A stretch of DNA of 64,000 bases from an uncultured Rubritalea sp. Lineage in GTDB: Bacteria; Verrucomicrobiota; Verrucomicrobiia; Verrucomicrobiales; Akkermansiaceae. The DNA lies in contig CALAJT010000022.1 of assembly GCA_937923145.1 (NCBI GenBank), forward strand, positions 1 to 64,000. The letters run 5' to 3'. The number at the start of each line of letters is the position of its first letter. Positions within the stretch are counted from its first letter, which is position 1. This document shows, one piece after another, positions 7,758 through 16,585 of this stretch. The position numbers were made by a program, and so were the translations under genes. The notes under the pieces were generated by a model. It was not told where the DNA came from and searched no databases. It saw only the letters and a list, made by a program, of their open reading frames with translations.

Positions 7758-8141
7758 ATGGCAAAAACTGGAAAAAACAAAAACGTCCTTGGTGGAGATT
7801 TAATCGCTTGCAGTATGGAGCCTTTGACGGGGTTTTATCGTGATGGGCAGTGTCAGGTGGGAGCGGATGATCATGGTTGTCATGCTATTTGTTGTGAGCT
7901 GACTAGTGACTTTCTGGAATACAGTAAGGAATGCGGCAACGACCTGAGCACACCGATGCCGCAGTATGGCTTTCCTGGTCTAAAGGCTGGAGATAAGTGG
8001 TGCGTTTGTGCTGCGCGATGGGTGGAAGCTCATGCTGCTGGTCATGCATGTCCCGTCGTCCTGAAAGCAACCTCGGAGGCGGCATTAAAATATGTGAGTC
8101 GGAGTATTCTTGAAGAGTTCGCTATCGAGGAGGAGGGGTGA
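7758..8141 (+). CDS. DUF2237 family protein
   Basis: This 127-residue cytoplasmic protein has the conserved DUF2237 pattern: NVLGGDLIACS, PLTGFYRDG, a central GNDLSTPMPQYGFPGLK segment, and GDKWCVCAARWVEA. The several conserved Cys and His residues suggest metal binding, but the biochemical function of the family is unknown. It is separated from CBASS by about 124 bases and is followed, 20 bases after its stop, by the first of two nested inverted-repeat elements. It is probably a single-gene unit rather than part of the defence operon. Confidence 0.88.
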   Translation: MAKTGKNKNVLGGDLIACSMEPLTGFYRDGQCQVGADDHGCHAICCELTSDFLEYSKECGNDLSTPMPQYGFPGLKAGDKWCVCAARWVEAHAAGHACPVVLKATSEAALKYVSRSILEEFAIEEEG

Positions 8142-8161
8142 AAAGAGTTACCAGTTATCAA

Positions 8162-8367
8162 GGCGATAAAGCTGGAGATTTTTGGGACAGAATTAACAAA
8201 ATATAACAGAATTTTTCCAGTTCTATGAATCTATAGAATCTCGAATGAATTCATTTTAGTATATTTTACCTTCACCCTCAAATATTTGTACATATAATTT
8301 TGTAAATCCTGTTAATTCTGTCAAAATAAGTAGTGATCATATAGGTAGTTTTACCTAGCTTAATCTC
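8162..8367. repeat. Nested inverted-repeat element 1 (GACAGAATTAAC type)
   Basis: The outer arms are GGCGATAAAGCTGG (8162-8175) and CCTAGCTTAATCTC (8354-8367). The inner arms are GACAGAATTAACAAAATATA (8186-8205) and TGTAAATCCTGTTAATTCTG (8301-8320). The core of about 95 bases is AT-rich and not obviously coding. It separates the DUF2237 and hopJ-like genes. A second copy with the same plan sits at 8801-9020. Confidence 0.6.
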
Positions 8368-8442
8368 TCCGTAAAAGTTACCGAAAGAATACAATTGGAA
8401 TAACACGAACTTGAGCATCAAAATTTAAACCTTACTATCAAA

Positions 8443-8793
8443 ATGACTATTAAAGAATTCAAAACGAAACTTCAAGAGAACCCTAACAATGTGGCATTTT
8501 CAGAGACCATTGAAGTCATTGAAGCTCACTATGATTTTACACCGACCTCTTTTGTGAATGGTGATTTAACAAACGAAGCGGGAGAGAACTCAGGTTCGTG
8601 TAAGGTCTTTGCCTTTGCGAAAGTGCAGTCATTGACTAAGGAAGAAGCTTTAGCTTGCTTCGGTGCATTCTATTTTGAGGAGGTTCTGAATGAGCCTAAT
8701 GGATCTGGACACCAGAATATCCGTAACTTCATGAAGCATGGGTTTGATAGACTCACTATAAACGGAACCGCTCTAACAGAAAAAGTAGGCTGA
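8443..8793 (+). CDS. HopJ-family (type III effector HopJ-like) protein
   Basis: This 116-residue protein matches the small HopJ family along its length. It starts with an MTIKEFKTKL helix, followed by VIEAHYDFTPTSFVNGDL, SGSCKVFAFA and a closing HQNIRNFMKHGFDRL. Despite the name, most members are found in bacteria without type III secretion, and their function is unknown. No secretion signal is visible. The gene is isolated between two inverted-repeat elements and read in the same direction as its neighbours. Confidence 0.85.
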   Translation: MTIKEFKTKLQENPNNVAFSETIEVIEAHYDFTPTSFVNGDLTNEAGENSGSCKVFAFAKVQSLTKEEALACFGAFYFEEVLNEPNGSGHQNIRNFMKHGFDRLTINGTALTEKVG

Positions 8794-8800
8794 TACTACA

Positions 8801-9020
8801 GGGCGATTAAGCTAGGAATATTTCCTAGATTGATAGCTACTTATTTGACAGAATTAACAGAATATAACAAAATTTTGCCTGCTTGATGAAGCGACTCCAT
8901 CTCGGATCACTTGATTTCAAATTATTTAGTCCGATAACTGAACTATTCGCGTATACTCACATATGTAATTTTGTAAATTCTGTTAATTCTGTCTAAAAAA
9001 ATCCCCAGCTTAATCGCTCT
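8801..9020. repeat. Nested inverted-repeat element 2 (GACAGAATTAAC type)
   Basis: The outer arms are GGGCGATTAAGCTAGG (8801-8816) and CCCCAGCTTAATCGCTCT (9003-9020). The inner arms are GACAGAATTAACAGAATATA (8847-8866) and TGTAAATTCTGTTAATTCTG (8972-8991). It begins 8 bases after the hopJ-like stop and ends 11 bases before the MEKHLA start. It therefore occupies essentially the whole intergenic space. Confidence 0.65.
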
Positions 9021-9031
9021 ATCTCATACTA

Positions 9032-9511
9032 ATGCCCCAGTTCCCTGAACCAAGCGCCAGCAACGAGTATCTGTCGCCTCATGTCTCTCACTTGCTACGC
9101 AGCTACCGTCAGCTGACGGGGCGACATCTGATTGAGCCGACCGATGACGCCGCAAAGATGGGTGAGCTGGTGAATGATGCTCCGTTTATCGTAGTATCGC
9201 ATGGGCTGGAACACGACCCGATTTTAAACTACGGCAATCGCTGTGCGCTGGAGCTTTTTGAGATGAGCTGGGATGAGTTTACCCACACCCCGTCTCGCTA
9301 CACCGCTGAAGCTCCCAATAGAGAAGAGAGAGAAAAACTACTCCATAACGTCACCGCTAAAGGGTATATTGACGATTACTCAGGGGTGCGGATTTCTTCA
9401 ACAGGAAAACGCTTCCGTATCGAGCAAGCCACGGTCTGGAATGTTTATGATCTTGAAGGCGACAAAATTGGTCAAGCCGCAACTTTCTCCGAATGGAGTA
9501 ATCTTGGATAA
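9032..9511 (+). CDS. MEKHLA-domain protein
   Basis: This 159-residue protein fits the PAS-like MEKHLA domain. It contains VSHLLRSYRQLTGRHL, APFIVVSHG, NYGNRCALELFEM and DDYSGVRISSTGKRFRI, ending with the ATVWNVYD strand. In plants the domain sits at the end of HD-ZIP III regulators; bacterial stand-alone versions are uncharacterised and may bind a small ligand. The gene follows repeat element 2 almost directly, so its promoter probably lies within that element or it is read through from upstream. Confidence 0.85.
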   Translation: MPQFPEPSASNEYLSPHVSHLLRSYRQLTGRHLIEPTDDAAKMGELVNDAPFIVVSHGLEHDPILNYGNRCALELFEMSWDEFTHTPSRYTAEAPNREEREKLLHNVTAKGYIDDYSGVRISSTGKRFRIEQATVWNVYDLEGDKIGQAATFSEWSNLG

Positions 9512-9525
9512 GTCCAAAGTTACCA

Positions 9526-9549
9526 GTTGTCAGTTACCAGTCTCAGAGA
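9526..9549. repeat. GTTACCAGT short tandem repeat
   Basis: AGTTACCAGTTGTC is followed directly by AGTTACCAGTCTC. A related AGTTACCAGTTATC occurs at 8146-8159, just after the DUF2237 gene. The motif appears only next to the single-gene units of this island. Confidence 0.4.
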
Positions 9550-9629
9550 AGACTCTACATTCGCAAAATTCGTGGTAAGCCCCGCAGGACACAACCCAAA
9601 TAGCCTTCATTTTTACTAGCTTCTAGTAG

Positions 9630-9869
9630 CTAATCTCTAAGTCTATATTCTTTGTTAAGATTTAACTTAATTTTAGGTGGAATATCCTTAATTTTCTCTT
9701 TAGTTCCATCTTTGAATACTTGATAGAGAACTCCGTCGATTACAGCTGCCACCCCTTCCTCAGTTGCTAGAGCTTCTTCGTAAGCAGCTCTGAATGCTTT
9801 CTTGGCTAGAGCCCCAACACGGTAATTTACCATATCTCGGTCATGTGCATCTATTGTATTATTAGCCAT
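9630..9869 (-). CDS. Small uncharacterised protein (79 aa)
   Basis: I do not recognise the family. The protein reads as genuine coding sequence: an Ala-rich helix (AKKAFRAAYEEALATEEG) is followed by a short beta-rich stretch (VAAVIDGVLYQVFKDG) and a Lys-rich tail. It has no signal peptide or membrane span. It lies alone on the minus strand between repeat-bounded genes. The pattern of a short N-terminal helix and a possible two-stranded unit would suit a small DNA-associated or antitoxin-like protein, but this is speculative. Confidence 0.5.
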   Translation of the reverse strand: MANNTIDAHDRDMVNYRVGALAKKAFRAAYEEALATEEGVAAVIDGVLYQVFKDGTKEKIKDIPPKIKLNLNKEYRLRD

Positions 9870-10010
9870 ATCATCATTTAGCTAGGATCCTAGCCCTTGT
9901 CAAACTCGCTTTAGACAACACATTTCGCCATTCATAAGCTCAACTTTATTCCATTATAAGTATTTAGTCTATAACAATAGGTTTCACTCTTTCACTTTCC
10001 CACGACAAAC

Positions 10011-10265
10011 AAGCTAGGGAATTTCTTGACTAGAATTTATAAGAACCGCTGATTTACGCAGATTAGCGCTGATTTCTCTTAGTTTTTTGAAGCACAAAAA
10101 AGATCTACTTGGAAGATTTATGAGTATCAGTAGCAACTTCCAACATTGGGCCGTGTCTTTTAATGAATTTAAGAACGCTTTCCATAGAAATCTGTGTGAA
10201 ATCAGCGTAATCTGCGGTAACTTTTTAATTTTTTTCTTAATTGCCCTCCCTAGCTTGATCGCCCT
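10011..10265. repeat. Composite inverted-repeat element, CGCTGATTT type (copy 2)
   Basis: The outer arms are AAGCTAGGGA (10011-10020) and TCCCTAGCTTGATCGCCCT (10247-10265), the same outer-arm sequence that bounds the elements at 8162 and 8801. The inner arms differ: AACCGCTGATTTACGCAGAT (10044-10063) is mirrored by GAAATCAGCGTAATCTGCGG (10199-10218). The ~130-base core encodes nothing recognisable. The rest of the 9870-10324 gap is AT-rich with no gene. Confidence 0.6.
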
Positions 10266-10324
10266 CTTTCACTTTCCCTGTAAATTTCGTTTTACATTCT
10301 AGCTCCTACGTAAAGACTGTGAGC

Positions 10325-10726
10325 ATGTCAAGGAATCGCCCTACTTACCTCGCACTGATCATCATCACGATGACGCTTGGGCTATTCACTCGTTCTAGCT
10401 ATATGCTTGGGAAGGAAGGCTTCATCGCTACTTATGCTGGTGATGTTCTCTGGGCTACGATGGTGTATCTAATCTTCTGTGTGATGTTCCCTAAATGGTC
10501 GTTGCTAAAGGTCGCTACCTATGCGCTTGCGTTTAGCTTTGCGATCGAGTTTTCACAGTTGAACCAGCAGGACTGGATCAATAGTATTCGCCAGACTAGG
10601 TTCGGTGGGTTAGTTCTTGGTTTTGGTTATAAGGCTAGTGATCTGGTATGCTATGCTGTTGGCGTCATCTTTCCTTACTTTGTTGAAAGTCGTTTTTATA
10701 AATCCAAGTCTCAATCTGAATCATAA
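10325..10726 (+). CDS. DUF2809 family membrane protein
   Basis: This ~133-residue integral membrane protein has about four hydrophobic segments (LALIIITMTLGLFTR, the LWATMVYLIFCVMF region, ALAFSFAIEFSQL, and ASDLVCYAVGVIFPYF). The pattern FAIEFSQLNQ...WINSIRQTRFG is characteristic of DUF2809. Function is unknown; the family is often beside metabolic or cell-envelope genes. The ATG at 10325 is chosen over a GTG two codons upstream. Its stop (TAATG) overlaps the start of the next gene by one base, indicating translational coupling. Confidence 0.8.
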   Translation: MSRNRPTYLALIIITMTLGLFTRSSYMLGKEGFIATYAGDVLWATMVYLIFCVMFPKWSLLKVATYALAFSFAIEFSQLNQQDWINSIRQTRFGGLVLGFGYKASDLVCYAVGVIFPYFVESRFYKSKSQSES

Positions 10727-11490
10727 TGAAACTTACTTTTCTCGGCACTAGCACCTCAGTCGGCGTCCCTGTGATCGGCTGTAGCTGTTCTACGTGCACT
10801 TCTGATGACCCGATGATGAACCGTATGCGCTCATCGGTTCATATTCTAACAGACACTCATTCTATCCTAGTAGACTCAGGTCCAGACTTACGTCAGCAAG
10901 CTCTTAGACATAATCTAACAAAGGTCGATGCGGTGCTCTACACTCATCAACACCTGGATCACACTGCTGGGTTCGATGAACTCCGAGCCTTCTGCTGGCA
11001 TCGTGAAGATCCGCTGCCTCTCTACTCTACGCCTGCATGTCTTGCGGAGTTAGAGAGGGTGTATGACTGGGCATTCTCAGTGGGTAATACTTACAAGGGC
11101 TATATCCAGCCAGAGTCTCATCCTATCACAGAGGCATTTCAGCTTGGGGAAACTACTATTACTCCCCTGCCTGTGATTCATGGTAGTGTGGAGACTATTG
11201 GTTATCGCTTCGACCATGCTGGAAAGTCTATCGCTTACATCCCTGATGCTAAGAGTATAGAGCCAGATACATTTTCTCTGTTAGAGAATCTAGACCACCT
11301 CATCATCGATGCTCTGCGTGAGGCTCCACATGCTACCCACATGAGTATAGGTGAAGCTTGCGAGGCTGCGGAGAAGATCGGCGCTAAGCAGACCTGGCTC
11401 ACTCATTTATCGCATGAAATAGATGTCCCGAGTGCGGCTCTAACATTGCCAGACAATATAAAATTTGCCTACGACACCCAAACCCTTTAA
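10726..11490 (+). CDS. MBL-fold metallohydrolase (PhnP/LipB-adjacent type)
   Basis: This 254-residue protein starts with LTFLGTSTSVGVPVIGC and has the zinc-binding THQHLDHTAGFDELR motif near residues 72-86. A later PVIHGSVETIGYRF and the terminal THLSHEID supply further ligands. The N-terminal CSCSTCTSDD segment is typical of the PhnP-like subgroup of cyclic phosphodiesterase or hydrolase enzymes. The substrate is not predictable. It is translationally coupled to the DUF2809 gene, and the secreted TIGR03790 gene starts 14 bases later. Confidence 0.88.
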   Translation: MKLTFLGTSTSVGVPVIGCSCSTCTSDDPMMNRMRSSVHILTDTHSILVDSGPDLRQQALRHNLTKVDAVLYTHQHLDHTAGFDELRAFCWHREDPLPLYSTPACLAELERVYDWAFSVGNTYKGYIQPESHPITEAFQLGETTITPLPVIHGSVETIGYRFDHAGKSIAYIPDAKSIEPDTFSLLENLDHLIIDALREAPHATHMSIGEACEAAEKIGAKQTWLTHLSHEIDVPSAALTLPDNIKFAYDTQTL

Positions 11491-11504
11491 TAGTAATTCA
11501 CTCT

Positions 11505-13094
11505 ATGAAATATCTTTTCCTTTTCATCATCTCTTTAGCAGCATCATCTTGGTCGCTAGCTGGTCAACCCTCCATCGCTCCTGACTCTGTAGCTGTTGTC
11601 TATAATTCTAAATATCCAGACTCTAAAGAACTCGCTGAATACTATGCCAAGGCTCGTAATATACCTGCTGAGAATCTGATAGGGCTAGAGACTTCGCTGA
11701 AAGATAAGATATCTCGTGCTGAATATATATCCACCATTCAAGATCCTCTACGCAAATACTTTACAGATAAAGACTGGTGGAAACTAGAGCTAGCTAAAGA
11801 GGGTTACCAGCTGTCTACCGAGAATAAGATAAAGGTAATGGTATGTATGCGCGGCGTCCCATTTGGTATCCAGCAAGACCACAGCATTAAGGTTCCGGCA
11901 GGAGTGAAAGCTAGTGCTGCATTCACTAAATTTAACTGCGCCTCGGTGGACAGTGAGCTGGCTATTCTCTCAGTCCACGGATTCCCACTCTACATGCCGC
12001 ATGGTAATAAATACTTCAAGCAAGACATCCCCTTCCGCTTAGCAAATCTTCCTTACTACATGCTAGTAGGGAGAATAGATGCTGAGAAGTTAGATACCTG
12101 CAAGCGCATGATCGATGATGCTATAGAGGTCGAGAAGACAGGGCTCCTAGGCATGTGTTACCTAGATCTGGCTAAGAAGGGCAGCGGCTATGTATTAGGC
12201 GATAACTGGCTCCTGAATATCGAGAGACAATCATGGGAAAATGGCATACCTACCACGATTGAAAAGACCAAAGACACCTATCTAACAAATTACCCGATGA
12301 GAGACGTAGCACTCTACTTCGGCTGGTATACCACACACAAGAATGGACCATTTCTAAACCCTAACTTTAGACTAAAGAAGGGCGCAGTGGCGATGCATCT
12401 CCATTCATTTAGCGCAGCTCATCTCAGAAAATCTCATGCTCACTGGACTGGTCCCATCATGGCGGCAGGTGCTGCAGCGACTGTGGGAAATGTCTACGAA
12501 CCTTATCTAGGAGGCACACATCACTTTGACATCCTACACGATCGCTTGCTAAAAGGCTACTCACTCATAGAGGCTGCCTCCATGTCTATGCCTCTACATT
12601 CATGGCAGAGCGTGGTCATCGGTGACCCACTCTATCAGCCATATAAGATCAATGGCAGCGACGTAAGACCTAAGCTAACTGATAAGAATGATAAATTCTA
12701 CCAAGCAGTCAAAATCGGAATAAAGGAATGGCTGAATAATGAAGACTTACTCTCTAGAAAATTTCGCACCGCCGCACAGAAAACAAAAGAAGGTCGCTAC
12801 TATGAAGTCATCGGTCTCTTAAAGAAATTTAAAGGAAAAGATCAGGAAGCAGGGCTCTTCTTCTCCTCCGCAGATGCTCTCTACCTGGGTGATGCTGACA
12901 AGACACGAGTGAAGCTCCACATCATAGGTATGCTCATAGAACAGAGCAAGAAAGATCAAGCTCTCCTAGCAGCAAGAATCCTCCAACAAGAGATCAAGGG
13001 GACTCCTGAAGAAAAGACCGTGATCTCTATCATGAATATTCTTTCTCCGCCTCCACCACCTAAAGCAAAGCCTAACAAACAAATCCCTAAGTAG
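11505..13094 (+). CDS. TIGR03790 family secreted protein
   Basis: A signal peptide is evident (MKYLFLFIISLAASSWSLAG). The ~510-residue mature protein begins with PDSVAVVYNSKYPDSKELAEYY, the start of the TIGR03790 family, and later has SFSAAHLRKSHAHWTGPIMAAGAAATVGNVYEPY. The family occurs mainly in Planctomycetes, Verrucomicrobia and some other environmental bacteria and has no assigned function; parts resemble peptidase C25-like folds. The end of the protein is Pro-rich (ILSPPPPPKAKP). The gene sits between the MBL hydrolase and DUF2851 genes with short gaps of about 14 bases, so it is probably in one operon. Confidence 0.85.
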   Translation: MKYLFLFIISLAASSWSLAGQPSIAPDSVAVVYNSKYPDSKELAEYYAKARNIPAENLIGLETSLKDKISRAEYISTIQDPLRKYFTDKDWWKLELAKEGYQLSTENKIKVMVCMRGVPFGIQQDHSIKVPAGVKASAAFTKFNCASVDSELAILSVHGFPLYMPHGNKYFKQDIPFRLANLPYYMLVGRIDAEKLDTCKRMIDDAIEVEKTGLLGMCYLDLAKKGSGYVLGDNWLLNIERQSWENGIPTTIEKTKDTYLTNYPMRDVALYFGWYTTHKNGPFLNPNFRLKKGAVAMHLHSFSAAHLRKSHAHWTGPIMAAGAAATVGNVYEPYLGGTHHFDILHDRLLKGYSLIEAASMSMPLHSWQSVVIGDPLYQPYKINGSDVRPKLTDKNDKFYQAVKIGIKEWLNNEDLLSRKFRTAAQKTKEGRYYEVIGLLKKFKGKDQEAGLFFSSADALYLGDADKTRVKLHIIGMLIEQSKKDQALLAARILQQEIKGTPEEKTVISIMNILSPPPPPKAKPNKQIPK

Positions 13095-13108
13095 GAATTA
13101 GAAATATT

Positions 13109-14506
13109 ATGGAGCAGACCTACGCATCATTGCTAGACTCGATCAGACCTCTCAGTCTGCTCCATGAAAACTCAGCTGAGAATCGGCTAACGCCTGAATC
13201 ACTCCCTCTGCCTAGCGAGCTGGAGCTCCAGTCGATATGGTTTAATGGTCAGCTTGGCAGGGACTTCATCACCACCTGTGGCAAGCAAGTCCACATCCGT
13301 CAGTTCGGATTCTGGAATCGCTCAGCAGGTCCAGACTTCCTCCACGCATCTGTCAGTATCAATGACGATGAACTTTCTGGTCCACTAGAGATCGATACCC
13401 AGTCCAGCGACTGGGAAAGTCACGGACACGACATTAATCCGAGCTTTGATGACACTATTCTCCATGTCATCTTCAGAGAACCTAAAGGAACCCATTTCAC
13501 AAGAACTAGCAATCATAAGGAAGTTCTCAAGGTGGTCATCCCTGAGTCCGTGATCCAAACCGCTCTGCAAGCTCCCATCTACTCCAGCGCACCTGCTCAT
13601 CTAGGCAGATGTTACCAGCCACTAGCTCACACTTCGCTCCTAAGAATCAACCAACTGTTAGAGCAGGCAGCAAAGCACAGATGCCAAGTCAAAGCTCGAA
13701 GACTCAACTCGATCAAGGAATCTCACGGAGCGGATCAGGCTCTCTGGATTGCGCTCGCAGAGACACTCGGCTACCGACCGAATAAGATTCAGATGACCGT
13801 CCTAGCTCAGCGTCTCCCGATCAAAGAACTGCGCAAACAAAGCAAACTCAACTTGAGTGCCATCATCTTCGGCACAGCGCGCTTCCTGCATCCAGACATC
13901 CATACTAAAGCGCCACCCGAGTCTCAGCTCTGGCTAGAGTCACTCTGGCAAGAATGGTGGAAAGTTCGCTCAGACTACGACCTTACTGAGGATCGGGCGA
14001 TCGCATGGACACTCCACGGCAACCGCCCGATCAACCATCCTCAACGTCGACTTGCTACACTCTCAGCCATCGCGACACACTGGACAACATTCAAGAAACT
14101 CAGCACTAATGCCACAGCTCTAACAGAATGGATCACTACTCTTACAGACTCGCACTGGAATCATCACTATACTCTGACATCTAAAGCGTCTGAGAAAAAA
14201 CTAGCCTTGATAGGCAAGGACCGCATCCACGAATTCATCATCAATCACCTACTCCCCCTCCAGATCAACGAAAAGCTAACCTCCGCAACAGCTTGGCAAG
14301 CCTACCAAAAGATACCTCCCCCCGCGATTAACGAGAAAGTGAAGCGTGCTCACTTCCGCCTCTTCGGAGATAGAAAAGACGCCAAACAGTTCCTCAAAAA
14401 AGCCTGGCAGCATCAAGCTTTAATCCAGATCTATTCTGACTTCTGCCTTGCCGACACAAGCGACTGCGCCGACTGCCCATTTCCTGAACAGCTAGCACAG
14501 TTTTAA
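13109..14506 (+). CDS. DUF2851 family protein
   Basis: This 465-residue cytoplasmic protein matches DUF2851 throughout. It contains LQSIWFNGQLG near residue 40, IRQFGFWNRSAGPDFLHA, and GPLEIDTQSSDWESHGH followed by an ILHVIF strand, which looks like an endonuclease-type core. Further on are ARRLNSIKESHGADQALW and a C-terminal cluster CLADTSDCADCPF with three Cys. Function is unknown, but the E-x(n)-E/D pattern with a nearby His suggests a PD-(D/E)XK-like nuclease (inference). It follows TIGR03790 in the same operon. The 257-base gap after it holds no gene I can support. Confidence 0.85.
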   Translation: MEQTYASLLDSIRPLSLLHENSAENRLTPESLPLPSELELQSIWFNGQLGRDFITTCGKQVHIRQFGFWNRSAGPDFLHASVSINDDELSGPLEIDTQSSDWESHGHDINPSFDDTILHVIFREPKGTHFTRTSNHKEVLKVVIPESVIQTALQAPIYSSAPAHLGRCYQPLAHTSLLRINQLLEQAAKHRCQVKARRLNSIKESHGADQALWIALAETLGYRPNKIQMTVLAQRLPIKELRKQSKLNLSAIIFGTARFLHPDIHTKAPPESQLWLESLWQEWWKVRSDYDLTEDRAIAWTLHGNRPINHPQRRLATLSAIATHWTTFKKLSTNATALTEWITTLTDSHWNHHYTLTSKASEKKLALIGKDRIHEFIINHLLPLQINEKLTSATAWQAYQKIPPPAINEKVKRAHFRLFGDRKDAKQFLKKAWQHQALIQIYSDFCLADTSDCADCPFPEQLAQF

Positions 14507-14763
14507 TATAGAAACGAGATTACAAAGCGGGATTAATCAAACAATCATTACACAGGCTCAGGCTCAGACCTGAAGCGCGATATAGATCATTAGATGAAGC
14601 CCTGATAACATCGCTAACATGTCAGCATCCTTCAACTGTCCAAGTTCTACCCAGAAGAGCAGTCCAACCTTTGAGGTTTCTTTCCGTTAAATAAGGCATG
14701 AAAAATAGCTAACTTAGTTGATCTATGCTTGCTCATTTCCAAATTTAACAGAAGCTTTTAGAC

Positions 14764-15519
14764 ATGATACCTTATGAAGATTTAGGAGAATCTAGGATAG
14801 ATGATGGAACAGTGTTCTCGCTTCATAGACGAGGGAAGGAATTTTTTCTTAAGTATAATGGCTCTGAGCTGATGAGCACAAACCATACTTATTCTGAGCA
14901 GATGCTTTCAGAGGTTGGTTGTAAACATATCCAGCTGGGGGCTACTACTAGACCTGCTCATCCTAAAGTATTGATCGGAGGGCTTGGGCTTGGGTTTACT
15001 TTAAAACGTGCTTTAGAAATGGTGGGTAGACCTGCTACTGTGGAGGTTGCAGAGCTGATGCCTCCTTTGATCGAATGGAACCGTACGTTTCTAGTAGAGT
15101 ATAATGGTCCACTACTAGAAGATCCTCGCACATTGATTAGCCAAGGTGACCTCTTTGATCTACTATCTAATAAGCCGAATGCTAGCTATGATGCTCTCTT
15201 GTTAGACATTGATAATACTCCTGATGATCTCATTACTTCAGAAAACGCGCGTCTATACACTCCTACATTTTTGCAAAAAATCCTTAATATTCTAACTCCT
15301 GGGGGAAAGGTTTCCTATTGGCTCTCAGAGCCTGCTCCTAAGTTTAAAAAACTGTTAGAACAGGCAGGGTTCTATGTTGAAGAACTTGCAGCAAAACAGC
15401 ACGAAAAATCTAAGCGTGCTATGCATTGTATCTATGTCTGTAGTAGAGAGTCAGCGAATAGTTCAGGCGGTAAACGCGGCAATGATAAAAAAAGTAATAA
15501 CAGGAAGCGTAAAAGATAA
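14764..15519 (+). CDS. Spermidine-synthase-like methyltransferase-fold protein
   Basis: This 251-residue protein has a Rossmann-type nucleotide pocket (KVLIGGLGLGFTLKRALE), an acidic strand end (ATVEVAELMPPLIEWNR) and SYDALLLDIDNTPDDL, the layout of the polyamine aminopropyltransferase/SAM-dependent methyltransferase fold. The classic catalytic Asp-rich loop of true spermidine synthases is altered, so the activity may differ. The C-terminus carries a basic low-complexity tail (NSSGGKRGNDKKSNNRKRKR) that might bind nucleic acid. It is transcribed alone between two gaps. Confidence 0.7.
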   Translation: MIPYEDLGESRIDDGTVFSLHRRGKEFFLKYNGSELMSTNHTYSEQMLSEVGCKHIQLGATTRPAHPKVLIGGLGLGFTLKRALEMVGRPATVEVAELMPPLIEWNRTFLVEYNGPLLEDPRTLISQGDLFDLLSNKPNASYDALLLDIDNTPDDLITSENARLYTPTFLQKILNILTPGGKVSYWLSEPAPKFKKLLEQAGFYVEELAAKQHEKSKRAMHCIYVCSRESANSSGGKRGNDKKSNNRKRKR

Positions 15520-15652
15520 CATACGTATGATATTATCAAGAATTAGGCTTGTCGGTCGATAGATATCAATATATCGCATCTGTAAGTGGTTGAGTCCCCA
15601 TGGATCTATTTTGCCAACTTGTTCACACTTAACTTAATACCTAACTATCCTA

Positions 15653-16528
15653 ATGAAACATATAATCGTATCAAGCCTAGCGGCAACATCTATCTTCTTC
15701 ACATCCTGTGGTGATAAAGATTCAGAAAACGGAGACACTGGAATCAATAAAGACAACCTTAAGGCGGCTGAAGCAGTAGAAAACTGGAGAAAAGATATTA
15801 CTGAAGGCAGAGTAGCTAGCCTCTGGGATTCATTTCCAGAAAGTTACCAAGGCGACATTAACTCACTCGCTAATAAATTCGGAGAGAAGATGGATGCGGA
15901 AGTTTATAATGAAGCTATGAGCACTCTAGGGTCAGCATCTGAATTACTAAAAAACAAGAAAGGAATGATTCTAGAGATCCTGAAGGAGAAAGTTCCTCAA
16001 GAAGAGGCTGAGACATTTGCTAAAATCGAGCAAAATTATGACTCTATAGTAGGTCTAGTTCACACTCTTGCTAATTCAGACGCCAAAGACATCGAAGGCG
16101 TAAAGAAGCTAAACGTCGGCAAACTTCTCGGAGAGCTTCAAGTGCACACTAATGAACTCTCTAAGCTAGCTTCACTAGCAGGAGAAGACTTTGAGCAAAT
16201 GAAAGCAGCTAAGATCACTCTCCTATCTGAGTCTGAAAATTCTGCCGAGGTAAACGTAGAAGCTGATGGCGAGGGTGAAGACATCAAGCTCGTTAAAAAA
16301 GACGATCGCTGGGTTCCTGCTGATATGGTTACTGACTGGCCTGAAATGATAGTAGAAGCTAACAAAGGTATCGACGAAATGGGCAAAATGTCACCAGGAG
16401 ACAAGCAGAAGGCAATCATGGGTCTCGGCATGGTAAAATCTAGCATCAAGAGCCTTGAATCTGTAAAGAGTAAGGAAGAGATGATGTCTAAGATCGAAGG
16501 TCTTATGGGCATGTTTGGAGGAATGTAA
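15653..16528 (+). CDS. Predicted lipoprotein of unknown function
   Basis: The N-terminus (MKHIIVSSLAATSIFFTSCG) is a lipoprotein signal with the acylated Cys at residue 19. The ~270-residue mature part is helical, acidic, and ends in a Met-rich helix (MMSKIEGLMGMFGGM). It has the NTF2/DUF4878-like pattern of an early AVENWRKDITEGR segment and DDRWVPADMV, where a short C-terminal strand would follow. I do not recognise a definite family. A strong intrinsic terminator follows 28 bases after the stop. Confidence 0.7.
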   Translation: MKHIIVSSLAATSIFFTSCGDKDSENGDTGINKDNLKAAEAVENWRKDITEGRVASLWDSFPESYQGDINSLANKFGEKMDAEVYNEAMSTLGSASELLKNKKGMILEILKEKVPQEEAETFAKIEQNYDSIVGLVHTLANSDAKDIEGVKKLNVGKLLGELQVHTNELSKLASLAGEDFEQMKAAKITLLSESENSAEVNVEADGEGEDIKLVKKDDRWVPADMVTDWPEMIVEANKGIDEMGKMSPGDKQKAIMGLGMVKSSIKSLESVKSKEEMMSKIEGLMGMFGGM

Positions 16529-16556
16529 TCATATCTTCAATCAACAAACTATTTAA

Positions 16557-16583
16557 AAGCCAGGGGCAACTCTGGCTTTTTTT
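16557..16583 (+). terminator. Intrinsic terminator after the lipoprotein gene
   Basis: AAGCCAG and CTGGCTT arms flank an 8-base loop and run into a T tract on the plus strand. Confidence 0.85.
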
Positions 16584-16585
16584 CA

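Noticed and set aside
8162..9020. Integron attC sites between the single-gene units
   Set aside because: The nested repeats lack the GTTRRRY/RYYYAAC core sites of attC and no integron integrase is present in the window.
10087..10302. 71-codon plus-strand frame
   Set aside because: It lies almost entirely in the composite inverted-repeat element at 10011-10265.
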